A stretch of 64,000 nt of DNA from Xylaria sp. FL1777 (lineage: Eukaryota; Ascomycota; Sordariomycetes; Xylariales; Xylariaceae). Below the pieces are notes generated by a model. The model did not search any database. It worked only from the letters and a program-made list of their open reading frames with translations, and was not told the DNA's origin. The position numbers and the translations under genes are program-made. Positions within the stretch are counted from its first letter, which is position 1; every line of letters begins with the position of its first letter. Where the stretch lies: NCBI GenBank assembly GCA_022578965.1, contig MU400550.1, positions 62,001 to 126,000 of the forward strand. The letters run 5' to 3'. Shown here piece after piece: positions 48,690 to 60,713 of this stretch.

Positions 48690-49910
48690 ATGGATGACCA
48701 AACTGCATTGCTGAAGACCCAGCTATATACAGCCTGCGAGGAGGCTTGTAGTAGTGATCCGGACCGACTGTTCACCCAGGAGGATCTCACGGCTCTCGAT
48801 GTCATCCCGCCTAAGGACATCAAGAAGCTCTTGCAGCTGATTCAGATCTTGACGAATGAGCGCCTATTTGCCCCCGTTCACCTCCACAGTGGCCTGGCAT
48901 GGCGATTGCGCCCGGAGGCAGAGGCTGCTAAGTGAGTTACCGCCTTCATATTCTGGTGTATGCATACATACTTATGGATGTGTGTATATCAACCATTGAG
49001 ATGCATTGATCTAACTACTCTGTCTCGTAGATACAAACAGCTCACTAGCCATGATCAAGTCCTAGTTTATGAGATTATTGATGCTGCCGGCGCCGAAGGT
49101 GCCTGGCAGCAAGACATCAAGCGGCGATTAAACGTCCAGGACAATGCCCTGAGAAAAGCGTTGAAGGAACTTGAGGCCAAACGACTGGTCGCTCAGTTCA
49201 CGACGGTTGAGAACATTTCCAAGAAGATGTGGATCAAGGCTAATATCAAGCCATCATCTCGAGCCACTGGTGGTCCATGGTACACTGACCAGTTTCTCGA
49301 CGAGGCATTCATCGAAGCGTTACAAGGTGTTGTGATGAGCTTCATTAAAAACCGAGGAAGTTACCTGAGCAAGGGCGAGAGGAGCGCAAGAAGCGTGAGC
49401 CCGGTCTTGCCAAAAAAGGGCATCATTAACGGTGCCACGTCCGAAGCGGCTATGAAGAATAAAAAGCGCACAGCAGATGCCATTTCAAAGGATGACGCTC
49501 CAGTAGCGGCGGCGGCGGCGCGGCCTCGGAAAACGATACGGCTACCTCTGCCAGCCGGATACATGGAATACCCCACCACTGAGGAGATCACAGCCGGCAT
49601 ACAGGCAGCAGAAGTTGCTAAGGGCCAGCCCCTCAAGCAAGAGCATGTGCAGGAACTCATCGATGTCCTGGTATGGGATAACCGCGTCGAGGAAATCCGC
49701 ATGGGCAGCAGAGTCGGCTATCGTGCGGTCCGTATCGCCAAGCAGAACCCCTCACTATATTCTAAACCAGGAGACGAGGACTTTTGGGAGCCTCGAAGCA
49801 ACGGGCTCACGACCGTGCCATGTGGGAAGTGCCCAGTTTTTGATCTCTGCGAAGAAGGTGGCCCTGTATGGGCTGGGGGTTGTGAATACTTTGACCAGTG
49901 GCTTGCGTAA
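48690..49910 (+). CDS. RPC34: RNA polymerase III subunit Rpc6 (Rpc34)
   Basis: Two exons (intron 48932-49030), 373 residues. It carries tandem winged-helix domains (KYKQLTSHDQVLVYEIIDAA starts the second), the conserved FTTVENISKKMWIK and ATGGPWYTDQFLDEAFI blocks, and a C-terminal cluster of Cys345, 348, 354 and 365. In human RPC39 and archaeal relatives the equivalent cysteines hold a [4Fe-4S] cluster. Rpc34 belongs to the Rpc82/34/31 trimer that opens promoters with TFIIIB for tRNA and 5S transcription. Two low-complexity inserts (Ser/Arg-rich, then Ala-rich) lie in the middle. Confidence 0.95.
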
Positions 49911-50430
49911 TCCCGAATTTATCGGTAGTGGCCTAAAGCAGCGTTGACCGGATCTTATAATTTATACTATGCATGGCAATGGCGTTATCCAGGATGATTA
50001 CCTATTCAGGAGAGAATAGGATCAGGCGTTGAAGGCACAAAAGTGCGAATCGTACATGTCATAACAAGCTTGTCTACCGTAAATCTATCTTGTAGATACC
50101 TACTACTCATTGACTTCTATTGCCGAGTTGACCAACAACTCTCGGCGACATAAGTAATCATAAATTCAAGCTATCGTGCTGTGCAATGCTTATAACTACG
50201 GGTGTCTAAAGCGCATACGGTGAACGTTAGGTAGCAATATAGAAAATCAGCGATGGGAAAATTTTGTCATTCGCAGCTAGTAAGCTACTCAGCTACTACA
50301 TCCTGATATCTCCCTATAATTTAAGTGGCTTTGGTTCATATACCAGAGTAGAAGAGCAAACGTCGCGACATGATGCGCTATCTTGAGATATTACAGAACG
50401 GTTAGGGATGTGACTGCTTGCGCTGAACTT
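49911..50430. other. Convergent 3' intergenic region
   Basis: Between the ends of RPC34 and the cyclophilin gene. No coding signal. Confidence 0.6.
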
Positions 50431-51529
50431 TTATTCTACGACACCGCTCTCGACGATGGTGGGGCGCTTGCTGTATTTGACGGCGCCGCTCTGAGAGCCA
50501 GTAGCCTCGATAGCCTTGACAATGTCCATGCCGTTACCGGCGACCTCGCCGAACACAACATGGCGGCTGTCCAACCAGGGGGTCTTGACAGTGGTGATGA
50601 AGAATTGTGAACCGTTGCTGAAGTACTCATATCAGTTGCTATGTTCACTTATACGCCATAAAATCACCTAATAGTAAGATGAGATGTGGGATGATAGTCC
50701 AACTTACGTGTTGGGGCCAGCGTTAGCCATGGAAAGAATGCCAGGGGTAGTGTGCTTAAGGGTGAAGTTCTCATCAGCGAACTTCTCGCCGTAGATTGAC
50801 TTGCCACCAGTGCCCTATGTAATAGTCAGCTAAGTGTAATCCGTAACCGTTCGTATTCAAGGTGTTCTTACGTTACCACGAGTGAAATCACCACCCTGGA
50901 GCATGAAGTCGGGGATGATGCGGTGGAAGGAAGAACCCTTGTACCCGAAGCCCTTCTCGCCGGTGCAGAGAGCGCGGAAGTTCTCGGCGGTCTTGGGAAC
51001 AACCTTGTCGTAGAGCAGGAACTCAAGACGGCCGGTCTGATCTGTTTTAGAGAGTTCGTAAGCTTCAGAACATATAAGAGGCGCGAAAGTTTTTGCCACA
51101 CAGGTAATACAGCTCCTTAGAGGTGAAATGCAATGCCCAACAAACTTGGGTCGATGTACGTAGAGATGATCTTCTGCGATGCATGATGCAGGATGTACAA
51201 GTAAGAAGCATCGTGGGATGGAATAGCTCGCTCGGAGATGACGAAGCTTACTTACTCTTTACAGTAGCAGTGACACGGCCATTCTCAATGACGGGGCCTT
51301 CCCAGGCAAGGTCGAAAAAGACCCTGGTGGTTCCGTGCTGACTCTGACTCATGGCTGCAGTGGATGCGGAAAAAAACCGAGGAGAGAATTGGTTTGCGAA
51401 TGAAGGTGAGGAAGTGGTTGCTGGCTTGGTAAAGACAAGCTGAGGTCGGAAAGTTGATGTTTTAGTAGAAGAGAGGGGGGAAGAAACACCGCCGCGGGGC
51501 AGAACTTTGAAGAAGAGGGATCTGCTCAT
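50431..51529 (-). CDS. Cyclophilin (peptidyl-prolyl isomerase) with mitochondrial presequence
   Basis: Four exons, 245 residues (introns 50618-50707, 50815-50871, 51042-51255). The catalytic domain has [20 protein letters not shown] (Arg in HRI, Phe, Gln), NGSQFFITT, Trp in TPWLD and HVVFGEV, so it should bind cyclosporin A. Residues 1-59 are rich in Arg, Ser, Thr and Phe with no acidic residue, ending RFFSASTAA, a typical mitochondrial presequence. Met60 (codon 51350-51352) would start a 186-residue cytosolic form. One Neurospora gene makes both forms from different starts; this layout suggests the same here. The first intron (214 nt) leaves Lys-Asn-Gln-Thr-Gly at the junction and is the least certain. 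Confidence 0.93.
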
Positions 51530-53460
51530 CTAGAAGGAGGGGTCAGCTACTTCGAGCTTTTTCTCGGCCAATGATATCATGGAATCGTGCTATGCTGGGT
51601 CACCTTGGTGCTCACAGGAGGAAGGGCGGAGGAGCTGGTAGTGGAGGGGTGTGTGGGTCAGGGGGGTACCGGGTCGGTAGTAGCAAATTGCATGCGAGCC
51701 AAAGTACACATCGAGGGATATTGCCGGCAAATACTTTGTGTGGGGGTAGCCGAGCAAGCAGGCAAGCAAGGAGCAGCCCAGAGGACGAGAGCCAGGGCGT
51801 AGGCAGAGGCCTTACGCAGGCAATCCAGCAGGTACCTTGGGTACCTAAGCACGCCAGACCGACAAGCTTGCAGGAACATGCAGCAAGCAACAGCAGGAGT
51901 AGGCAAAACCAGCAGGTCAATCATCTGGGGTCCCGCCTCTTGCTCAGCTCCAACTTGCCAATTGTGTCCCCTTTCGCTCTGCCCCTTTCGCTCTGCCCCT
52001 TTCGCTTTGCCCCTTTCGCTTCACCCCATCGCTTCACCCCAACTCCACAAGGAGAGAGAAAGAAAGGGTCTCTACGAGCTGGTGTAGCTAGCACGACACC
52101 ACATAGCTATTAAAACTTCCTGCTCTCGTACTTTTCCACAGCAAGCTGATACCCACTGCAGCAAATCGCTTCTGGAATTTCTGTGCTCGTTCAAACCATG
52201 CTTCTCCGAAGCACATCTTCGTCCGTTGAGGGAATGACTTCGCCAGCAACACAAGACAGCTGGTATAAGAGACAGTTGGCCACACTATGGCGTGTGAGCA
52301 GAGTGGAATGGCATAAGGGGCCTTCGAATTCCCGATGATACCGAGACACGGCCATCTCCCTAATCCGATACTTGGATCATCCAAACAGTAATCCCAAGCT
52401 TTGTATCATGTAGAAGCCCACGTCATGGGTTTGTCAACTATCAGATGAGCTGCAAATACCCCCACTCCAGTTATGATATTGTTGTGATAGTTGACACCAA
52501 TGACATGAAAGGGGAGCAACTCACTTGAGTCTCTCTGGCAGGGGCTATCGGGATGAGATCTTCACTTCACTTGATATTCTCCAAAGCTATTGGCATGAGA
52601 CAAGCGTGAGAACCGTGTATATAGCACAGTCTGGCTCAGGATCATCTGCTCAAATCCCGATTGCATAGCCGGTGTAGTCCAATTCATATCGCTGTGAGTT
52701 GGCAGCTTGCCCAGAGCACTCGAGGGATTCAGGTGTGAAAATAAAAGAGTTATACATACCTTGATGGTACAATTACCAAGGTGAAGGGCAGTGAAGCACA
52801 AAACTTTGATGTAATTGATGTTGTAATGTACAATGGAAAGGACTTCTGATTCACGATGTGATTCATATACAGTATACTTAGACGAACAGTAAATTTTTCG
52901 GACGTTAGTGAGAGGATGATTAATGAAGACATGTGTTGGCCTGGGCGTACTAGTACAATCTCCTAGCATGATTTACCCACTTAAAAGCATAAGACGGAAG
53001 GCTTAGGTAGGTACTTCGGGGTACTCAACCCAAAGACGTCAAGATTTATACTTGGGATGGATACTTACTAAGGCAATCAAGGTTCGAAAATTAATGCAAA
53101 TTCAATCTCATCAATCTCAATAATATTAAGCGCCCATTGGTACCTCTCCTTTTGCGAGATTGTAAATACCAACATCTAAGCTAAGACTGCTGCCAGCATT
53201 TAAGGGAAGTACGGATGTTTAGATAGGTAAGCACCTACGTATCTGTACGTCAGTTGCTTAGATCGGCGTTGATATGCCTTTACCAGCTATGGCCACGTGA
53301 CTGCACCTCTGCACTGACCACTACCCCCTGGCCAACCCTCTAAAGTGCCAGCATATCTATCTGGACCAAGTCACTATCTTGTTTCTAGTCGTCGCCTGAC
53401 GCCGTTATTCGACCTACCACCTCATTCTCTACCAACACCGCACCAAAGAGACCCGAAACG
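51530..53460. other. Intergenic region with a minisatellite
   Basis: Nearly 2 kb between the divergent cyclophilin and ENT3 genes. A 14-nt tandem repeat lies at 51968-52036. The minus-strand frame at 52562-52969 has no recognisable features. A small unrecognised intron-split gene cannot be excluded. Confidence 0.45.
51968..52036. repeat. 14-nt minisatellite, about five units
   Basis: Unit CCCCTTTCGCTCTG, two perfect copies, then variants with TTTG and TTCA ends and a 13-nt last copy. Confidence 0.9.
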
Positions 53461-55266
53461 ATGGATCTCAGTAGCTTGAAGGACCAAGTGTCCAACCTAA
53501 CCTTGTACGATCTCAAAGCAGGTGTCCGCAAAGTCCAAAATGGTAAGCAAGGCTCAGGATTCCGGCTGCAGTCTCCTCTCCCTGTTATGTCCGCATAGTT
53601 ACTAATGCGCTCGGACGCCCAGCCGTTATGAACTATACGGAAATGGAGGCAAAGGTTGGTTTTCTCTATCTATATTTTGGAGATTGTATAGCCTTGTGTG
53701 TTGACTCGTTGACTGTCCAGGTCCGTGAGGCGACGAACAATGAACCTTGGGGAGCATCCTCAACACTGATGCAAGAAATCGCCAATGGCACGTTCAACTA
53801 GTACGTTCAGACTGATTATCCATGCTGCTTATAGCGCATTTCTCATGTATTGCAGCCAAACCCTCAATGAGATCATGCCCTTGATCTACCGCCGATTCAC
53901 AGAGAAGACTGCCGAAGAATGGCGGCAAATTTATAAATCCCTTCAGTTGCTCGAATTCCTGATTAAGCACGGCTCCGAACGAGTCATAGACGACGCTAGA
54001 GGTCACATAACACTCCTCAAGATGCTTCGGCAATTCCATTTCATCGACCAAAACGGTAAAGATCAAGGCATCAACGTTCGAAATCGCGCAAAAGAATTGG
54101 CCGAATTACTTGGTGATGTCGAGCGCATCCGGGCCGAGAGGAAGAAGGCAAGAACAAACAAGGCCAAGTACACTGGTGTGGAAGGGGGCACAATGGGCGG
54201 CTTTTCTGGAAGCAGTGGTCGATACGGTGGTTTTGGTAGTGAATCTGGAGGCTACGGTGCCTCCGCAGCAGGCTACGGTGGTTACTCTGGTGGCGTCTAC
54301 GGAGATGGTGGCGGCTTTGGAGGGCAGACGGACGAGTGGAGAGATTCTGGTAACCGTGCAGATAAGTTTGAGGAGTATGATGAGTTCGACGAGGGTGGAG
54401 GCACGTCAAGCTCATCTCGTCCAAAACCGGCTGAACGGGCTGAGAGGGTAGGAGTGAAAAAAACAACGCCTTCTCAACCACCTAAGAAGAAAGAGCCTGA
54501 GGTTGATTTATTTTCTTTCGACGAATCTGACCCGGCACCTGCAGCTTCGTCCACGGGATCCGCGCTAGCACCAGCTGCCAATTCTGGCCTCGCAGATCTG
54601 TCCAGTCCAGCTGGGGATGACGATGATTTCGACGATTTTCAATCTGCGACCCCTGCAGCACCAATATCTACATCGTCAAACAACTTTACCATTCAGCCAC
54701 CCTTGATCACATCAACAGCCCAATCAACGGCCAGGTTTGCTGCTCCAACACCCGTGTCTGCGCCCCAACACGCGAGCCTTACAGGGATGATGTCATCGCT
54801 GTCGCCTCCTACGAGCACCACTGCTACACCTGTCGCCAATTTCTCATCATTCAATCCACCTGCGTCTACTAGCGCATCTGGTCCTCCAAAGCCAACTGGA
54901 TACCAAGCAGCAGCCCCAAACTATTTTCAATCAGTCCAGGTTCCTCAGTCGACGGGGCCTTCCGGTTCGGGGATTGGGTCACTATCTTTGATAGGTACAA
55001 CACCATCAGGCATGTCAGCACATAATAAACCTGCTGCTCCCGCGGCAGCTAAGCCCAGCTCCGGTGCTGATCCATTTGCCAATCTCTGGGGGCAAGCCGG
55101 CTCTGGCCTTAAGAAGACCAGTACACCCACGGCAGGGCCTAAATTAGGCCAGCTCGCTAAGGAGAAGACCAGTGCATCTCTCTGGGGAGCTCCAACAACA
55201 GGCACGCCGAAACCTTCCGGCAGCGCAAACACTGGTAGCAGCGGACTGGATGACTTGCTCGGTTAA
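53461..55266 (+). CDS. ENT3: Ent3-like epsin (ENTH domain)
   Basis: Four exons, 534 residues (introns 53543-53622, 53655-53720, 53801-53855; the second has the weak donor GTTGGT). The ENTH domain covers about 1-150, with EATNNEPWGAS, IYRRFTEKTAEEWRQIYKSL and INVRNRAKELAELL, matching yeast Ent3 rather than Ent1/2. A Gly/Tyr-rich segment follows. Then come acidic Phe motifs (DLFSFDE, DDDFDDFQSA) of the kind that bind adaptor ears, a long Ser/Thr/Pro/Ala-rich region, and a C-terminus with DPFANLW and a final LDDLLG. Ent3 binds phosphoinositides, Gga/AP-1 adaptors and SNAREs for trans-Golgi to endosome traffic. Confidence 0.93.
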
Positions 55267-57005
55267 ATGAATGTCGAAAATTGCTACGATGCCATAAACT
55301 TGTCGTATAAGACTGGGCATCTCGAGTAGCGCCTTAGAATACCAATTCTAAGCATCTCAGAGGATATGTTATGGTGTTTTGATGAAGGCTGCAGAAGCTG
55401 GTTTCTGCAAGCGGCTGCATAATGATTTTGCTTACAAGTCCTTAGATCGGCGTCATGGCCCGCAAAATGTGTATATTGTCGTGACAAATGGTTTCTCTGT
55501 TTATCAGCTGATTTGGCCTATAGTAGACAGAACACAGAACTTGTCGTTAGCCCATGATAATTCATACCTACGCTGGGCGAGAAGAGCTGATGTTATTGTT
55601 GATGAGGTTGAATTTGTATATGCAAGTCTGGTCATCCAATCTTAAAATTAATGCATAGTTTCACCTCAAAGGAACATCCCATATCCAAGCCTGCAAAAAG
55701 CCATTCTCGTTTCAGTCCGATCTGGCCTTGGTTTGATTTATGCTGACGTCTAAACCTCGGGTTCCAACCCACATAGCTTGATTGGTTAAGATCGAATGTT
55801 ACAGCTCAGGCATTGACGCAAGAGCTGTATCGCAGGGAGCCGGGTTGACTTAGCCTCATCCCTTCATATCACTTTTTGTAGAGGAAAACGGGTTGGTGGT
55901 GAGTTATCAGAATGCATACTGCAAGACGTGAGAGCTCACGGCTATTCTTGAAACATGCGAGGGTCGATCGGGCGCCTAGATGATGGTCTTGGCTGCTGTA
56001 AACGCGGCCCGCGCTTAGAGAATCCCTACCGGCCCACCGACTTCATCTCGCCTCAGCTGCCGGCCCAGCCAACCAAAATGCGCGGATGATGAAGCTTCAC
56101 AGTAGGTGCTCAAATGCGTCTTGGCAGACCCAAGCTCGCCCGCTCTGTCCATTGGTGCGGATACCTACAGCTGGAGCACTGCGAACGAGCTCTTATTGAG
56201 CGACCATGAGGGTCTTTCGGGGAGCAGTCCCGATGCACTGTGTCCGGGTCTTGATCCACAGCTGCGAGTGTAGTGCCGATCACTGGTCTTTCATTGGGTG
56301 CGCCAGCGCCTTGTGATGCCGCCGAGTGCTTCAACTGCCGAGCGGTTGGTTGAAAATAGCAGCTTCAGGTAGAATATGCGCGTCCCTGGTTCTGTACTAT
56401 CTGAAGCAATGCATACCATAGTATGTATTGGCATTAGCAAGTGCTAGAAATACTTAAGAATGCGTGCTCCTCGGCTGACGGCGCCTCTTCTTCTCTTCAC
56501 CTTCATACCACAGTCAATTGAATCTCAATACAGCATTTTCCTTTGAGTCCTTTCCTTTTTTTTCCTTCTCTTTTTCCTTTCTGGTTTCTCTCGTCTCTTC
56601 GGGTCTCTTCTCTCACTTTTCTAAGGGTTCTCTCATTGGAAAACGGTCTTGGGGTTCATCGTCAACTTTCACTTACACGGCAACATCTAACTCTCACGGG
56701 TTTCCTTTTTTTTTTTTTTAACGACGACAAGAGAATAGTGGTCGATCTGCTTTCTTTCAACTCTCACTTCGTTACAAACAAACATACTTTCGCTCTTCGA
56801 TACTACTCAGGGTTCCCTTTTCTTCATCTTGGCTAGGGCTTTGGGTACTCGGTTCGGTACCTCCCAATCGTTCACCATTTCATCCCCAACTCCCCCAGCG
56901 TCTATCCCCTTCCCGCGGCCGCGCCTCCCGACGCGCACCGTACTTGGCCGATCTCGCCCAAGACTTTCGCTCATCACTGATTTCGAGGCTGGGATTCCTT
57001 TGAAA
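55267..57005. other. Intergenic region and 5' leader
   Basis: No gene supported. About 56500-57000 is strongly CT-rich, as fungal promoters and leaders often are. The frame starting near 56829 runs in frame into the MARVEL-like protein but adds only a Pro/Ser/Arg-rich extension, so I treat it as leader. Confidence 0.5.
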
Positions 57006-57678
57006 ATGCGCTTCCAATCACCCCAGCTCGGCGCCCTGGGTGTCACTTTCACTGCCCTGCGTGCTTTCCAGTTTCTCTCGCTTGTAACCATAGTCGGCTT
57101 GACTGCCAACTTCATCAACGAATTTGCTTCTTCGCAGCGCGAGGTGCCGGATGTTCTGGTTGGAACTATCACAGTGGTATGTTTTTTTTTTCTGCCTTTC
57201 CCCCTCCCTTTCACTCTCTTTGTGGCTCACACATTTACAGACCAGCATCTCGACGCTCTATGTGGCCATCTCTTACATTCTTTACTACGATGGAATGCTC
57301 CCTCTTTTGATTGCCGGCGGACTTGACTTGAGCCTCCTTGTAGCATTCATCGTCGTGGCTGTCACCATCGGCAAGCCGCTCTCCATGCTACAGTGTGAGC
57401 TGCTCCCTGAATCCGTCTCAACGGCTGAAACATTCGTTACCTACGTCACCGGTCGCAGCTACGAATCTGCTGCCGCCAGATACAACAGCTATCTGACCCT
57501 CATAACGACCGATCAGCCCCACTGCTACGAGATAAAGGCAGTCTGGGGCTTTGGCATCGCGCTGTCCGTTCTTTTCGCCTTCTCCGCCCTGGTCTGCGTG
57601 GGTCTCTGGCACCGCATCAGGCGCGCCAACGGGGGGGCGGGCGCCGTCGCCCCTCCCAAGGACGTCGAGGCCTGTTAG
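57006..57678 (+). CDS. MARVEL-like four-helix membrane protein
   Basis: Two exons (intron 57177-57240), 202 residues ending at TAG 57676-57678. Four hydrophobic helices are clear: VTFTALRAFQFLSLVTIVGL, TLYVAISYILYY, LLVAFIVVAVTIG and ALSVLFAFSALVCVGLW. Between helices 3 and 4 there is an extracellular-type loop with two Cys. Helix spacing and the basic WHRIRR after helix 4 fit fungal MARVEL-type proteins of unknown function at the cell membrane. The short end DVEAC leads to a TAG, after which the same frame stays open for 272 more codons, so the true C-terminus is in doubt. Confidence 0.8.
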
Positions 57679-58497
57679 GGGTGCGCGGGCGTCCGTGGTG
57701 GTTTCGGGGCGGCTCCGGTCCAGCAGATCTCGGGGCCGACGGCCCTCGGCACTCGTCTGCTGAGTCCCGGCTTCGGCTCGCGATTCCCGCCCCCGCTCTC
57801 GCTGCCCGAGGCATCTCATCGTCGCCCCATCGTCCGCGGCGTACACAGCGGCGGCGACGACGACGACGACGTCCACCACGCGCTCGCGCCCCCCGTCACG
57901 GCTGCTGCCGATAATAACACCGGCCTAACGGGTCGTTCTCTCACGGTTCCCATCCCCCCTCCCCGTCCCGTGCACACGATAGCACCGCCACCACCATCAC
58001 CATCACCACCGGCGGCGGCGGTTATTCCGAGCCCGCTGGGCTCTTCTCACTCGCCGAACGAGGACTACATCCCCATCCTGCACCAGCCCGTGCTCAAATT
58101 CAAAAAGACGCCAGCCAAGACGCCGACGCTCGTGGTCGTTCCCCCGCCCCCGCCGAGCGAGGGCGGAGGCCTCACCACGCCCGTCACGCCGAGCCCGTCG
58201 CCGCGGTCCAGGGGCTTCAGGCGCATCCGCGTGTCGCAGCTCCCGCGCGACGCGCTGGGGATCGCGACGGCGGGCTTCGCGAGGAAGAAGAGCCAGCGCG
58301 CCGTCGACGAGTACGGCGACGACGACGATACGACGCCCTTGAGCCCGCCGTATGATACTGGTGATGCGCGTATGATGGCGGCGCAGCAGCATTTGGGCGC
58401 GAGGACTAAGTCGATGAGGAAGACGCTCTTTGGTGTGCTTGAGGGATGGTGGGATCTTGGTTTGCTGGAACGAGGGAGGAGTCAGAGGAGAAAATGA
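57679..58497 (+). other. Open in-frame tail after the MARVEL stop codon
   Basis: 272 codons in the same frame as the membrane protein, from the base after TAG to a TGA at 58495-58497. The peptide looks protein-like, not random: poly-Asp near 57856-57870, Pro-rich blocks, then SPNEDYIPILHQPVLKFKKT, many basic residues and a conserved-looking end (TKSMRKTLFGVLEGWWDLGL). DNA is GC-rich, so long frames arise more easily here. Options: readthrough, a nonsense mutation or assembly error, an unseen intron, or chance. The only intron I could fit (57664-57723) has a poor GTCGAG donor. There is no ATG near its start, so a separate gene is unlikely. Confidence 0.4.
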
Positions 58498-60713
58498 AGA
58501 TGATAATGGGAAGTCACGAAGTTGGGATTAATGTGGTAATGCGTGTTATTCTTGGTTCGGGTTGGCTGGTTTTTGGTTTCGTTTGGGTAGGTAGGTAGGT
58601 AGGTATTGTTGGTTTTGGGGGTCTATGTTGGGCTTTTACTCTAGATTGGACACTCGGATTAATTGGATGGTAATAATAAAAGTTCAGAATACGATATCTA
58701 CATCCCCTCTGGAAGTTGACTTTTGAGCTACTCTGGGGTATGGTCAATACGGCAAGTGGCCGTTTAACTTAACCTCAGGAGCACCATTATAGATCTTACT
58801 AGCCTTATTTGTTTTGGATATATCCATACAAGCTTGGTCTATCCAGTGAAGTCGACCACTGGGCCATAACTTGTAGACATATCCTTACCCTGATGATATG
58901 CTGGATGGGTAGGTTTTGTTATTGAATAGAATTAAAGAACCGTACAATAACAGTAGTAATAGAAGTAGAACATCGTTAGATCGTGCATCTACAGTTTGTC
59001 CATGTACGTGAGATCCAATTCTTTTCTTTGAAGAGAAAGCTTGAGCTTTTATTGTCCTTTGAAGCATAGGAGCCATACTTTTTAAGGAATATAAATTGCT
59101 CGTTAAAGTACCGTATGGTTACATAGCCAGTTTTGCAACAACGGCGTCGTTATGCGTGAAAACTTGGACTTTAAGCCCCTCTGGGATAATTACGTCATTG
59201 CGCGCTAATCGTGGAGAGGAACCTCGGGTTGGTTGACATGAACATGGCTACCGGTCATGAACATCCCACTTAACTTGAAACCCTTGCTACTTAATTAGGA
59301 ATTCGTGCTTGGGAATAGGGTAGCTGTCTGTGGACATTTACTCTGACCTAGGTGAAAGAAAATAAGATGCATATGTTCGTTCCCCTTATGATTTCTGTTG
59401 TAAATACGCTCGTCTATGAGATTAGGTATAGTCATGTACTAAGCTCATTTCTGCTAGAGTGACAACTTGCCCAAGATTTTTTAGAAAGAAAAATTATATA
59501 AAATTATGAGTTTTGTTGTTGTTTCACCTCATCTTTCATGGGGATGTAAGTACTTGACTAGTTCTATTGTGTTACGAGTTGCGCTATTTCTTTCATAATT
59601 GTAGCCCTTATATGAATTCAATGTTGAATCCCGGCAGACCCGGGTTGTACATTGACTTGGTAGGCACAGGCACATACTAGAAATAGTCGAGGAGGGTAGG
59701 GTTATCGAAGCTACAAACAGGGACTATGACCAATTAATTTTAAGGAACCTTTACTAACGATCAATACTGGTGAATGTCAACGTGATGTCGCTTTACACCA
59801 GGAAGTAGACAGAAGAATGGTACTGTTTACGTGGTTGGTTCCGAGATATCGGATGGCAGGTCGCTAGTCTTCGGAGGAATTCGCTTTGTCGGGAACTAGT
59901 CCTTGTTTATAAGTTTAGTACTAGATACCTACTTACCTAAGATACTGCTTCTTGCCGCCTAACTAATGAAATAGCGTGTGGCGAAAAACGTACAAAGCCG
60001 TTAGCACTTCTCGTATATGTAAGAACACGAAGGTTCCTAGATACCTAAGTATGGGTGTAAATAAGGATGTCAGGGGTATGTTGTCTTACCCGTCAGCGTG
60101 GAAGGTCGAAACGAAACGAATGATGATGGCCTCTCGAACCGCCCCTTTCATCAAATCCGGGTGGTCGGGCGCTTAACTTGACTGGCTCGAAGCTCTTACA
60201 CGCCAATGCAGGTGGCGTAGATCCGCCCGCGGGGTTGGATGATGGCGCGCAGGGGTTCCATCGCAATGAAACGATCTAGACCAGGACTGGCCAGGTACCG
60301 ACAACACGAGGTAGACAGGTAGACGGTACCTAACACTACCTAGGCAACAAAGGCTCAATGCTTAGTAGCCAACAAGCCCCCCTATCCACCTTTGTATAAG
60401 TCAGGTGAATACAAATAAATGTAGCGCGGTAAGATTATTCTTATATCATCGTGGTCGTCTGTTTGGATCGTCCTTGACATAGAGAGTAGCGATTAACAGC
60501 ACAGTCTGTTTTTTTATCTTCATTATCTTCATTCTTTTCTGATCGCCCGACTTGGCTCGAGGCTCTTATACGCATTTCTTTTCAACGACGAATTACTTCG
60601 TCTTCCAGTCTGTCTTTTTCGATACGAGTACAGGATACTTACGACGCTGCTTGATTTCTATACCGATAACTTTTTCGTCGACCGAACATTCTTTAAAGGG
60701 AAAAAAAGAGAAA
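58498..60713. other. Intergenic region
   Basis: No gene seen in 2.2 kb. It contains a GGTA tract at 58586-58605. The last few hundred bases hold the GH12 promoter, with a TATAAG word at about 60396 and a CT-rich leader. Confidence 0.5.

Noticed and set aside
52562..52969. 135-codon minus-strand frame
   Set aside because: No recognisable features, AT-rich flank, no promoter-like context; likely chance.
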